From: Gillisia sp. UBA3175
Lineage (GTDB): Bacteria > Bacteroidota > Bacteroidia > Flavobacteriales > Flavobacteriaceae
NCBI GenBank assembly: GCA_002364325.1
Contig: DEXV01000003.1
Location: forward strand, 413,320-477,319
Direction: 5' to 3'
DNA: 64,000 nucleotides
In this document: one piece after another, positions 17,170 through 25,626 of the stretch
How positions within the stretch are numbered: the first letter of the stretch is position 1
Layout of the letters: each line of letters opens with the position of its first letter
Notes under the pieces: generated by a model
What the model was told of the DNA's origin: nothing
The model's database searches: none
Seen by the model: the letters and a program-made list of their open reading frames with translations, nothing else
Position numbers and translations under genes: made by a program

Positions 17170-18003
17170 TTATTTAGCTTCTTTCATTCCTTGCTCAATA
17201 AGATTATAGAACTGATCTAATTTAGGTAAGATCACGATTCTTGTACGTCTGTTCTTAGCACGACCTTCAGCAGATGCGTTAGATGCTACTGGAATATAGT
17301 AACTTCTTCCAGCTGCAGTCATTCTTTCTGGTGGTACACCAAATTCATTTTGAAGTACTCTTACTACAGAAGTTGCACGTTTAACACTTAGATCCCAGTT
17401 ATCTTCAATAACTGCACCTTTCATAGCTTGATCATCTGTGTGACCTTCAACCATAAATTCGATCTCTGGCTTGTTTTTAACAACCATTGCAACTTTACCT
17501 AATACTTCTTTAGCACGAGATGTTATGTTGTATTTACCGCTTTCAAATAATAATTTATCTGAGATAGATACGTAAACAACTCCTTTTTCAACATTAATAC
17601 TAATGTCTTCGTCGCTCATGTTTCCAAGAACTCCTTTTAAACTGGTAACTAAAGCAAGGGTAACAGAATCTTTCTTAGTAATTGCATCTTGCATACGTTG
17701 GATCTTCATGTCCTTTTCTTTGATGCTCTCTAAAGATTTCTCAAGGTTAGATGCTTCCTTAGTAGAAAGGGTTGCCAAGTTTCCAACATTGTTTAATAAT
17801 GCAGAATTCTGATTATTAAGGGTTTTAATTTGATCTCCTAATCTGTCTTTTTCGTCTAAACAAGAATTCAATTTAACTGTCGCAGTGTTTAATTGATCAC
17901 TTGTTTGTTTTTGTAGGGTTTCAAGCTCAGCATATTTCTTCTGTGACACACAAGAAGAAAGTAATAAAGCAGCTGTAGCCGTAAGTAACATGATTTTCTT
18001 CAT
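17170..18003 (-). CDS. OmpA-family peptidoglycan-binding lipoprotein
   Basis: 277 residues: lipoprotein signal with Cys18 (LLLSSC), a long coiled-coil (about residues 25-120) and a C-terminal OmpA domain (about 145-265) with VEGHTDDQ, NWDLSVKRATSVVRVLQ, GVPPERMTAAGRS and NRRTRIVILP. Peptidoglycan-contacting Asp and Arg are in place. It should anchor the outer membrane to the cell wall through the coiled-coil spacer. It is likely strongly expressed, with a good terminator and two -7-like boxes upstream. Confidence 0.92.
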   Translation of the reverse strand: MKKIMLLTATAALLLSSCVSQKKYAELETLQKQTSDQLNTATVKLNSCLDEKDRLGDQIKTLNNQNSALLNNVGNLATLSTKEASNLEKSLESIKEKDMKIQRMQDAITKKDSVTLALVTSLKGVLGNMSDEDISINVEKGVVYVSISDKLLFESGKYNITSRAKEVLGKVAMVVKNKPEIEFMVEGHTDDQAMKGAVIEDNWDLSVKRATSVVRVLQNEFGVPPERMTAAGRSYYIPVASNASAEGRAKNRRTRIVILPKLDQFYNLIEQGMKEAK

Positions 18004-18037
18004 AATTTGTTGTAAAATTTTAATTGTTAGATTTTTC

Positions 18038-18054
18038 CAAAGCTATCAAAATTA
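18038..18054 (-). promoter_or_regulatory. Two overlapping-region -7 boxes upstream of the OmpA gene
   Basis: On the minus strand TAGCTTTG (18038-18045) and TAATTTTG (18047-18054) both match TAnnTTTG, 9 bases apart, about 35-50 bases before the OmpA start. Which one is used cannot be told from sequence. Confidence 0.4.
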
Positions 18055-18085
18055 GTGCCCATATACTAGTTTTTGCCTTGAAACA

Positions 18086-19084
18086 TTATAAATCGGAGAA
18101 TTTTTTTTGACCCAATCCATAATTTCGGCAAACAACGGAAATTTTTGAGTAATAGTTCTCTTTCTTCGGAAGTTTTTTTCGCTTTTTTAATATTATATTC
18201 AAATGTGCATAAAAGCTTATATGTGCTTTAAAAACAGCCGAAAAGTGTTTAAATTTTAACTCAATTAAAAATTTTAAAGCTGCAATTCCATCTAGTATCA
18301 TTCGTATAAATAGCACCACAAAAAGGTGATTGGAAGGAACATTTTTTATGATATTAAATAAGCTGTTTCTGAAGTTATAATAGGTTTTTTTAGGATTTAT
18401 ATTAGCTAAGGTTGCACCGCCAACATGATATACCACAGATCTTGGGGTATAAAACACTTTATAACCATAGTTATGTAATCGCCAACAAAGATCTATCTCT
18501 TCCTGATGCGAGAAATAATCTTCATCCAGCTTTCCTACTTTATTATAAATTTCTCTTCTTACAGCTAAACACGCACCACTTGCCCAGAAAATTTCAATTT
18601 CATCGTCATACTGTCCATGATCTTTTTCCAGATTATCGAAAATTCTCCCGCGGCAAAAGGGATATGCGAATTTATCTATGAACCCGCCAGCAGCCCCAGC
18701 ATATTCGAAATATTCCGGTTTTTTATGATCTAATATTTTAGGCTGTACTGCAGCAACCATTTGATTTTCTTCAAAAATATTGGCAATGGGTTGAAGCCAA
18801 TTAGGAGTAACTAACACATCACTATTCAGCAGAATAAAAATATCTTCAGACAGATGAGCGAGCGCATCGTTATAACCTTTTGCGTAACCACCATTTGTAA
18901 TATTCTGTATAATTTTAACTGAAGGGAAATTGGTTTTTACATAATCTACAGAAGCATCTGTAGAAGCATTATCTGCAACATATGCGGTAGCTTCACTAGA
19001 AAATTGAACCACAGAAGGGAGGAACTGTTTTAGAAGTTCGGTTCCGTTCCAATTTAATATAACTACTGCAATGCTTTGCTTCAT
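18086..19084 (-). CDS. Family 2 glycosyltransferase, rhamnosyltransferase-like
   Basis: 332 residues with GT-A fold features: VVILNWNGTELL at the N-terminus, ADNASTDAS, GYAKGYNDAL, the metal-binding NSDVLV (DxD-like), and FWASGACLAVRREIYNKVGK with HQEEIDLCWR. A C-terminal amphipathic stretch (about residues 255-285) may hold it at the membrane. Such enzymes add sugars to lipid-linked glycans or O-antigen on the cytoplasmic side. It is not in a polysaccharide cluster here, so the acceptor cannot be named. Confidence 0.9.
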   Translation of the reverse strand: MKQSIAVVILNWNGTELLKQFLPSVVQFSSEATAYVADNASTDASVDYVKTNFPSVKIIQNITNGGYAKGYNDALAHLSEDIFILLNSDVLVTPNWLQPIANIFEENQMVAAVQPKILDHKKPEYFEYAGAAGGFIDKFAYPFCRGRIFDNLEKDHGQYDDEIEIFWASGACLAVRREIYNKVGKLDEDYFSHQEEIDLCWRLHNYGYKVFYTPRSVVYHVGGATLANINPKKTYYNFRNSLFNIIKNVPSNHLFVVLFIRMILDGIAALKFLIELKFKHFSAVFKAHISFYAHLNIILKKRKKLPKKENYYSKISVVCRNYGLGQKKFSDL

Positions 19085-19171
19085 TCTAGATGCTGGTTTA
19101 TTTTAAAAGTATCCGTTGCAAAAGTAATCCGAATAATTTTTAACTCTCAATTTCAGTAAAATTTTATAAGA

Positions 19172-19618
19172 TCACTCTGTATAACTTGGCAGTGCAGGTA
19201 AAAATGTGAATTGTTCCAATTCATAATCCAACAAGCAGTAAAAATGTTCCAATCCGTTAGTGACCATTAAGAAATTGGCTTTTAGGCTCATGTTATAACG
19301 AGCTATTTGATCGAAGGTATCTTGTGTGATCTTAACTGAAGGTGCCTTACATTCTATAATTATATGGATCTCTCCCGAAGGTTTGTATACCACTATATCA
19401 TATCTCTTAATCCTTTTCCCTAGTCTCAATTGTTTTTCAACATTGATAAGACTTTTTGGATAGTTCTTTTCTGAAATTAAATATTGAACGGTGTGTAATC
19501 TCACCCATTCCTCCGGAGTAAGAAGTATAAACTTTTTCCTGATCTCATCGAAAGCGGCTATTTTATTTTCGCTATTTTTGAAGCGAAATGTATATTGCGG
19601 AAAATTCAGTTTTTGCAT
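19172..19618 (-). CDS. Stand-alone HsdR-N type nuclease-fold protein
   Basis: 148 residues resembling the type I restriction enzyme R protein N-terminal domain (HSDR_N_2). The PD-(D/E)XK signature is visible as RYDIVVYKPSGEIHIIIECK, with Asp, Glu and Lys in the correct spacing. No HsdM or HsdS gene and no helicase domain accompany it, so it is not a restriction system. This small gene beside holA is common in Bacteroidota, which points to a housekeeping nuclease or DNA-binding role. Divergent from holA with its own -7-like box. Confidence 0.82.
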   Translation of the reverse strand: MQKLNFPQYTFRFKNSENKIAAFDEIRKKFILLTPEEWVRLHTVQYLISEKNYPKSLINVEKQLRLGKRIKRYDIVVYKPSGEIHIIIECKAPSVKITQDTFDQIARYNMSLKANFLMVTNGLEHFYCLLDYELEQFTFLPALPSYTE

Positions 19619-19631
19619 TAGTTCAAATTAA

Positions 19632-19639
19632 CAAAATTA
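19632..19639 (-). promoter_or_regulatory. Candidate -7 box for the HsdR-N type gene
   Basis: TAATTTTG on the minus strand fits TAnnTTTG and would start the transcript about 8 bases before the ATG. No -33 box is clear. Confidence 0.35.
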
Positions 19640-19767
19640 TAAAGTTACAGCAGGAATTTTGTCTAATTAATATGGAAGCACAAATGTTTATTAATAGTGA
19701 ATTTGGATCTATAATATAATAATATCAGAATGTTTTCAATTAAATTAGTTTTACTGCACTAAATTCT

Positions 19768-20772
19768 ATGGAAGAAGCAATTCAAATAGTTACTGCTATT
19801 AAAAATGGACAGGTTAAACCTATCTATTTCTTAATGGGAGAAGAACCTTATTATATAGACAAGATCGCGAATTATATTGAGGATCATCTCATGCCTGAGG
19901 AGGAGAAGAGCTTTAACCAAATGGTGATGTATGGCCGTGATGCCAGCGTGGAAGAAATAATTAGCAATGCCAAGCGCTATCCTATGATGGCAGAGCGGCA
20001 AGTTATAGTGGTTAAAGAGGCCCAGGATCTGTCCAGGACCATAGAAAAGCTTGAGGCTTATGCAGAAAACCCTCAACCAACAACCACCTTGGTGGTTTGC
20101 TATAAGTATAAAAAGATTGATAAAAGAAAAAAACTATATAAGGCTGTAGCAAAAAGTGGTGTGATCTTCGAGAGTAAACGTTTATACGAAAATCAGGTAG
20201 CAGATTGGATCCAGAAAACATTAAAATCTAACGGATATGCAATTTCTCCAAAAGCTGCCCAAATGTTAGTAGAATTTCTTGGAACAGATCTAAGTAAAAT
20301 TGATAATGAGCTTCAGAAATTACAGCTTATTGCGCCCAAGGGAACTACGATCTCTCCAGAACTTATAGAAGAGAATATCGGGATCAGTAAAGATTTCAAT
20401 AATTTTGAGTTAAGAAAAGCTTTAGGTATTCGCGATAGTTTAAAAGTGCACCGTATAATAAATTACTTTTCACAAAATACTAAGGACAATCCAATAGTAG
20501 TTACAGTGTCCTTGCTTTTTGGATATTTTTCTCAAATTCTGCAATATCACGGACTGGCAGATAAGTCCAAGGCCAATGTGGCAAAGACCTTAAAAATAAA
20601 TCCCTACTTTGTGGCAGATTATGTTACTGCTGCAAGAAACTACCCAATGCGAAAAGTGAGTTCTATAATTACTTATTTAAGGGAAACCGATGTAAAGAGT
20701 AAAGGGGTAGGAGCATCTGGTGTTCCTCCCGGAGATCTGCTTAAAGAATTGGTGGTGAAAATAATGAACTAA
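19768..20772 (+). CDS. holA: DNA polymerase III delta subunit
   Basis: 334 residues with the delta-subunit N-terminal fold (YFLMGEEPYYIDKIANYIED) and the clamp-loader AAA-like and C-terminal helical domains (LGTDLSKIDNELQKL, typical of HolA). It opens the beta sliding clamp as part of the clamp loader. First gene of a run with menA, which begins 1 base after its stop, so replication and menaquinone genes share transcripts here. Confidence 0.92.
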   Translation: MEEAIQIVTAIKNGQVKPIYFLMGEEPYYIDKIANYIEDHLMPEEEKSFNQMVMYGRDASVEEIISNAKRYPMMAERQVIVVKEAQDLSRTIEKLEAYAENPQPTTTLVVCYKYKKIDKRKKLYKAVAKSGVIFESKRLYENQVADWIQKTLKSNGYAISPKAAQMLVEFLGTDLSKIDNELQKLQLIAPKGTTISPELIEENIGISKDFNNFELRKALGIRDSLKVHRIINYFSQNTKDNPIVVTVSLLFGYFSQILQYHGLADKSKANVAKTLKINPYFVADYVTAARNYPMRKVSSIITYLRETDVKSKGVGASGVPPGDLLKELVVKIMN

Positions 20773-20773
20773 A

Positions 20774-21676
20774 ATGAGCTTATTTAAAAACTGGATCAAT
20801 GCAGCAAGGCTTCGTACCCTTCCTTTATCTATTAGTGGAATAATTGTAGGAACCACAATTGCCGTACAACAAGGATATTTTAGTATAGTGATCTTTAGTC
20901 TTGCTATGGGAACCACATTAGGTCTTCAGATATTATCTAATTTCGCGAACGATTATGGAGATGGTAAAAAAGGGATAGACAATGCAGATAGGGTAGGGCC
21001 TGCCAGAGCAATTCAAAGTGGCTTGATCTCTCTTAAAGAAATGAAGCAAGGGATAATGGCTGCGGCAATTCTTACTTTGTTCATGGCTATATTATTGATC
21101 TATGCTGCATTTGGGCATGATCATTTTGTGTATGCTATAATTTTCTTCCTTCTAGGTGTTGGTGCCATTGTAGCGGCAATAAAATATACAATTGGAGAGA
21201 ATGCTTATGGCTATCGAGGATTAGGTGATGTATTTGTGTTTCTTTTCTTCGGATTGATTGCCGTGTTGGGGACCTATTTTTTATATGCTCGAGAGATCTA
21301 TTGGCTGGCAATATTGCCTGCCACAGCTATTGGAATGTTAAGCGCGGGTGTATTAAATTTGAATAATATGAGAGACAGAATTCCTGATGAAATTTCAGGA
21401 AAGATAACTCTAGCTGTTAAAATGGGGGAGAAAAAGGCTAAGAATTATCATTATGTATTGATAATTGGCGCCATTTTTTTTCTTATACTCTATAGTGTGT
21501 TCACCGCAGATGAGCTTAATGATCTTATTTACATAATCGCATTTATCCTACTTATACTTCATTTAAAAAGAGTGGTTCAGAATAAAGAACCACAACTACT
21601 GGATCCAGAATTAAAGATTTTAGCCCTAAGCACCTTTGCTGTTTCGGCATTATTTGGTTTAGGCTTGCTTATTTAA
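20774..21676 (+). CDS. menA: 1,4-dihydroxy-2-naphthoate polyprenyltransferase (menaquinone synthesis)
   Basis: 300 residues of a UbiA-type membrane prenyltransferase. The first Asp-rich motif is NDYGDGKKGIDNADRVGPAR (about residues 57-76) and the second is NLNNMRDRIPDEISGK. Several hydrophobic spans are visible. It attaches the polyprenyl tail to DHNA at the inner membrane, giving demethylmenaquinone, the respiratory quinone precursor. Followed by an MBL protein and menC. Confidence 0.95.
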   Translation: MSLFKNWINAARLRTLPLSISGIIVGTTIAVQQGYFSIVIFSLAMGTTLGLQILSNFANDYGDGKKGIDNADRVGPARAIQSGLISLKEMKQGIMAAAILTLFMAILLIYAAFGHDHFVYAIIFFLLGVGAIVAAIKYTIGENAYGYRGLGDVFVFLFFGLIAVLGTYFLYAREIYWLAILPATAIGMLSAGVLNLNNMRDRIPDEISGKITLAVKMGEKKAKNYHYVLIIGAIFFLILYSVFTADELNDLIYIIAFILLILHLKRVVQNKEPQLLDPELKILALSTFAVSALFGLGLLI

Positions 21677-21759
21677 CTGGAGTTTGTTAAAAAAAAACAA
21701 AGCAATACAACTTAATCCATAGCTGTTGTTTATTTTTATTGAAATTCAAAAATAGTATT

Positions 21760-22440
21760 ATGATCATAACCTTTTATGGACAAAATTGTTTCGGAATTAA
21801 AATAGGAGATATCAATCTCCTGGTTGATCCATTTATTACCGGAAATAAGCTTGCTAAAGATAAAATCAACATTAATGATCTGTATGCCGATTATATTTTG
21901 CTAACACATGCACATCAAGACCACATTTTAGATGCTGAAGCTATTGCTAAAAACACAGGAGCTGTTATTGTTAGCAATTTCGAGATCGCCAATCATTACG
22001 AAGAACAAGGATTTGAAGTCCACCCAATGAATCATGGTGGAAGCTGGGATTTTGAATTTGGAAAACTGAAATATGTGAATGCAATACATACCAGTTCCTT
22101 TCCAGATGGTTCCTATGGAGGACAACCCGGGGGCTTTGTTATAGAAAGTGAGCATAAGAATATTTATATTGCAGGTGACACGGCGCTTTCAATGGATATG
22201 AAGCTAATTCCTATGCAAACCAAATTAGATCTTGCTATTTTACCTATTGGCGATAATTTTACTATGGGAATAGAGGATGCAATTCTTGCAAGTGATTTTG
22301 TGGAATGCGATAAGATAATTGGTTGCCATTATGATACTTTTGGATATATAGAGATTGATCATGAAGAAGCAAAACGCAAATTTTACGAAAAAGGCAAAGA
22401 TCTAATGCTTTTGGAAATTGGTGAGAACATCGAACTATAG
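21760..22440 (+). CDS. Metallo-beta-lactamase-fold hydrolase (UPF0173 type) in the men locus
   Basis: 226 residues from the ATG at 21760 (an upstream in-frame TTG at 21739 is less likely). It has the MBL zinc motif LTHAHQDHILD (HxHxDH), NHGG, IAGDTALS (metal-binding Asp) and a late GCHYDTFG histidine. Family members include lactonases and thioesterases of the UPF0173 group. It sits inside a menaquinone cluster between menA and menC, so a quinone-pathway hydrolase role, such as acting on a CoA thioester, is a reasonable but untested inference. Confidence 0.87.
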   Translation: MIITFYGQNCFGIKIGDINLLVDPFITGNKLAKDKININDLYADYILLTHAHQDHILDAEAIAKNTGAVIVSNFEIANHYEEQGFEVHPMNHGGSWDFEFGKLKYVNAIHTSSFPDGSYGGQPGGFVIESEHKNIYIAGDTALSMDMKLIPMQTKLDLAILPIGDNFTMGIEDAILASDFVECDKIIGCHYDTFGYIEIDHEEAKRKFYEKGKDLMLLEIGENIEL

Positions 22441-22464
22441 TTTTAAATCCCTACAGATTACTTA

Positions 22465-23499
22465 ATGCATGCAAATTATCATAAATATCTTTTAAATTTT
22501 AAACGGCCTAGTGGTACTTCTCGTGGTGTTTTAACCACCAAAGAAACTTGGTTCCTAGTTATTTCTTCTGAAGGGAAAACAGGAATTGGAGAATGCGGTA
22601 TATTAAGAAGTTTGAGCGTAGATGATAGACCAGGTTATGAGGAGAAATTAAAATGGGTTTGCAATAACATAACCTTAGGTCCAAAGTTGTTATGGGAGGA
22701 GTTGCTAGAATTTCCATCTATTCAATTCGGTGTAGAAATGGCATTTAAATCCTTAGCTTCACAAAATCCTTTTATATTATTTCCTTCTGAATTTACAAAT
22801 GGACAAAAAGCTATTCCGATAAATGGTTTAGTATGGATGGGAGAGAAATCTTTCATGAAACAACAGATCGTGGAGAAGATCCAGCATGGCTTCAGTTGTA
22901 TCAAACTAAAAATAGGAGCTATAGATTTTAAGGCAGAACTTGATCTACTGGATTATATTAGAACCGAATTTTCTTCAGAGGACATTGAGATACGAGTAGA
23001 TGCTAATGGTGCATTTCCAGTAGAGGAAGCGTTAAATAAATTGAAGCGTTTATGCGAATTCGATATTCATTCTATAGAACAACCAATCAAACAAGGTCAA
23101 TTTGAAAAGATGGCAGAATTGTGCAGAGAATCTCCAATTCCCATTGCCTTAGATGAAGAGCTAATTGGCATAACATCTGTAACAAAAAAGGAAGAATTAC
23201 TACAAATTATAAAACCTCAATATGTAATTTTTAAGCCCAGTTTAATCGGAGGTTTTAGAGGAACTCAAGAATGGCTGGATATTGCAAAAAAATTGAAAAT
23301 TGGCTGGTGGGTAACCAGTGCCTTAGAGAGTAATGTTGGTTTGAATACCATTGCGCAATGGACGTTTACCAAGGAATCCCCAATGCCACAAGGTCTAGGC
23401 ACAGGCGGACTTTACACTAATAATTTTGATTCGCCATTACAAGTAAAAAATGGCAGCATACAATACGATCCTAAAATTAATTGGGATTTTGACTTATAA
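22465..23499 (+). CDS. menC: o-Succinylbenzoate synthase
   Basis: 344 residues of the enolase superfamily. The catalytic lysine pair is seen as SCIKLKIGAID, metal ligands as VDANGAF, SIEQP and ALDEE, and the second base in FKPSLIGGF. It dehydrates SHCHC to o-succinylbenzoate in menaquinone synthesis. Starts 24 bases after the MBL gene and ends 8 bases before the CPBP gene, so it is in the operon. Short for a full enolase but normal for MenC. Confidence 0.92.
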   Translation: MHANYHKYLLNFKRPSGTSRGVLTTKETWFLVISSEGKTGIGECGILRSLSVDDRPGYEEKLKWVCNNITLGPKLLWEELLEFPSIQFGVEMAFKSLASQNPFILFPSEFTNGQKAIPINGLVWMGEKSFMKQQIVEKIQHGFSCIKLKIGAIDFKAELDLLDYIRTEFSSEDIEIRVDANGAFPVEEALNKLKRLCEFDIHSIEQPIKQGQFEKMAELCRESPIPIALDEELIGITSVTKKEELLQIIKPQYVIFKPSLIGGFRGTQEWLDIAKKLKIGWWVTSALESNVGLNTIAQWTFTKESPMPQGLGTGGLYTNNFDSPLQVKNGSIQYDPKINWDFDL

Positions 23500-23507
23500 A
23501 TAAAAAG

Positions 23508-24443
23508 ATGTTCATAGCACAAGCCCTAAATTACAAGCACAATTTTGGTAGATACTTACTGGGAGTTTTCATTATAGTAATGGCCGTTATTCTTGGTCAA
23601 ATTCCACTTACAGTGGCCATTTTAATGAAAGGTGGTCTGGATGTAGTAGGTATGGATGAAGCTAAAATGCTGGGAATGTTGGAATCTAATTTATCCTTAT
23701 TCCTCTTACTACTTACCTTCGCAGTGGGATTGGCAGCGCTATTTTTTGTAGTAAAGTTTATACATTATCAACCTATAAAAACGGTCACCACTACTCGAAA
23801 GAAGGTTGATTGGGGAAGATTTTTCTTTGCATTTGGGATGGTTGCTATTTTTTCTATAGGGGTAACTGCATTCGATTATTTTTCCAATCCGCAAGATTAC
23901 GTGCTTAATTTTAAAGCAACACCATTTTTTATAATGCTAATAATTGCGGTTGTAATGATCCCATTACAAACCAGTTTCGAAGAATATTTCTTTCGTGGGT
24001 ATCTAATGCAAGGAATAGGAACTTTAGTGCAGAATAAATGGGCGCCATTAATAATTACTTCTGTGGTGTTTGGAGGTTTACATTTTTTTAATCCAGAAGT
24101 TACCAAACTGGGGAATATAATAATGATCTACTATATAGGAACAGGATTTTTGCTTGGAATAATGACTTTAATGGATGAAGGTATGGAGCTTGCATTGGGC
24201 TTTCACGCAGGTAATAATCTTATTACAGCAGTTTTAGTTACCGCAGATTGGACGGCTTTTCAAACTAATTCCTTGCTTAAAGATGTATCAGACCCTTCTG
24301 CAGGGATGGATATATTGATACCAATTTTTGTAGTTTATCCCTTGTTTTTATTCATCATGTCTAAAAAATACAATTGGAATGATTGGACAGGAAAACTATT
24401 CGGAAAAGTAGAACAACCAATTGTTGATAATTTTACCCCATAA
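23508..24443 (+). CDS. CPBP family intramembrane metalloprotease (CAAX protease-like)
   Basis: 311 residues with about eight hydrophobic spans. The family motifs are present: EEYFFRGYLMQGIG (EExxxR), FGGLHFF (His) and FHAGNNLI (His). Related proteins process prenylated or other membrane peptides; bacterial members also act in bacteriocin self-immunity and SdpI-like signalling. Here it sits between menC and menE without obvious functional reason. The start ATG at 23508 is 8 bases after menC. Confidence 0.88.
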   Translation: MFIAQALNYKHNFGRYLLGVFIIVMAVILGQIPLTVAILMKGGLDVVGMDEAKMLGMLESNLSLFLLLLTFAVGLAALFFVVKFIHYQPIKTVTTTRKKVDWGRFFFAFGMVAIFSIGVTAFDYFSNPQDYVLNFKATPFFIMLIIAVVMIPLQTSFEEYFFRGYLMQGIGTLVQNKWAPLIITSVVFGGLHFFNPEVTKLGNIIMIYYIGTGFLLGIMTLMDEGMELALGFHAGNNLITAVLVTADWTAFQTNSLLKDVSDPSAGMDILIPIFVVYPLFLFIMSKKYNWNDWTGKLFGKVEQPIVDNFTP

Positions 24444-24514
24444 ATTGAGAATTCATAAATTTTATTGTTAAATTTAGGAAATAGTGAAGATAAGTATGTT
24501 AAATTAAGAAATTG

Positions 24515-25612
24515 ATGATAAAAAAATTTACGGTTCCCGAAACGCATCTCAGTTTTAAGATTAATAAGTCGCATTACTCTAATGATGACTTGGCCAAAGC
24601 GGCTTATAATTTTATTAAAGAGGGGGAGCCGCATGAAGGAGAAATAGGTGATTTTATCTTGGATTGGTTAAAACCTTCCGAATTTATCTCAGTCAGTACT
24701 TCTGGTTCTACTGGAGTCCCTAAAAAGATACAGGTCCGTAAGGAGCATATGATCAATTCAGCTTTAGCTACAGGTAAGTTTTTTGAAATTCCCGCCAGAT
24801 CTACTGTTTTAATGTGTTTACCGGCAAATTACATTGCTGGAAAGATGATGTTGGTAAGAGCTATGGTGTTAGGTTGGGAATTAGATATAGTTCCACCAAC
24901 TTCTAATCCTTTAGATCAAATTTTTAAAATTTACGATTTTTGTGCAATGACACCTTTTCAATTAGATAATTCTATTGGACGTCTGCATCTTATTAAAAAA
25001 CTGATTGTTGGAGGAGGAGCGGTTTCACCAAATCTTCAAGAAATGGTTCAAGGTCTCAATACTAAGGTATATGAAACCTTTGGTATGACAGAAACAGTTT
25101 CACATATTGCGGCTAAACGTTTAAATCCGAAGAAAAATCGGAAAAAACCAGCACCCTTCAAAGTACTTCAAAAAGTTGCGATTTCTAAAGATAATAGAGA
25201 TTGTTTGGTGATAAAAGCACCAACACTTTCAGATGAAGTTCTTAAAACAAATGATGTGGTGGAAATTCTTACTTATAAAAAATTTCTGTGGAAAGGCAGA
25301 TATGATAATGTGATAAATTCTGGAGGAATAAAATTATATCCTGAAGAAATTGAAAGCAAACTCAGCAAATATATAGTTGGGCGAATTTTTGTGACAGGAA
25401 TGCCAGATGATGCCTTGGGACAAAGATTGGTGCTATTTGTAGAAGCCGATTTTTCTGAAGATTTATTATTAGAATTAAAAGAAAAAATATTAGCTATTAA
25501 AGAATTGGATAAATATGAAGTTCCGAAGAAGATATATCTTGTAGAAAAATTTGAAGAAACACCAAACGGGAAGATACATAGAGATCATACCGTTAAAAGT
25601 AAATTGTTCTAA
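24515..25612 (+). CDS. menE: o-Succinylbenzoate-CoA ligase (AMP-binding), short form
   Basis: 365 residues from ATG 24515 (a TTG at 24512 is in frame but not needed). The adenylate-forming signature is STSGSTGVPKKI (P-loop-like), followed by ETFGMTETVSHIA and the C-terminal NGKIHRDHTVK lysine region. It links CoA to o-succinylbenzoate. The length is less than the 450-plus of typical MenE but fits the short N-terminus seen in Bacteroidota. Context with menA and menC makes the identity secure, though MenD, MenB and MenF genes are outside this window. Confidence 0.88.
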   Translation: MIKKFTVPETHLSFKINKSHYSNDDLAKAAYNFIKEGEPHEGEIGDFILDWLKPSEFISVSTSGSTGVPKKIQVRKEHMINSALATGKFFEIPARSTVLMCLPANYIAGKMMLVRAMVLGWELDIVPPTSNPLDQIFKIYDFCAMTPFQLDNSIGRLHLIKKLIVGGGAVSPNLQEMVQGLNTKVYETFGMTETVSHIAAKRLNPKKNRKKPAPFKVLQKVAISKDNRDCLVIKAPTLSDEVLKTNDVVEILTYKKFLWKGRYDNVINSGGIKLYPEEIESKLSKYIVGRIFVTGMPDDALGQRLVLFVEADFSEDLLLELKEKILAIKELDKYEVPKKIYLVEKFEETPNGKIHRDHTVKSKLF

Positions 25613-25626
25613 ATATATAATTTTAA

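Noticed and set aside
19172..19618. Part of a type I restriction-modification system
   Set aside because: No HsdM, HsdS or helicase domain, and holA is the neighbour; the small size fits a single-domain protein.
24515..25612. menE truncated pseudogene
   Set aside because: All active-site motifs are present and the short length fits Bacteroidota MenE.
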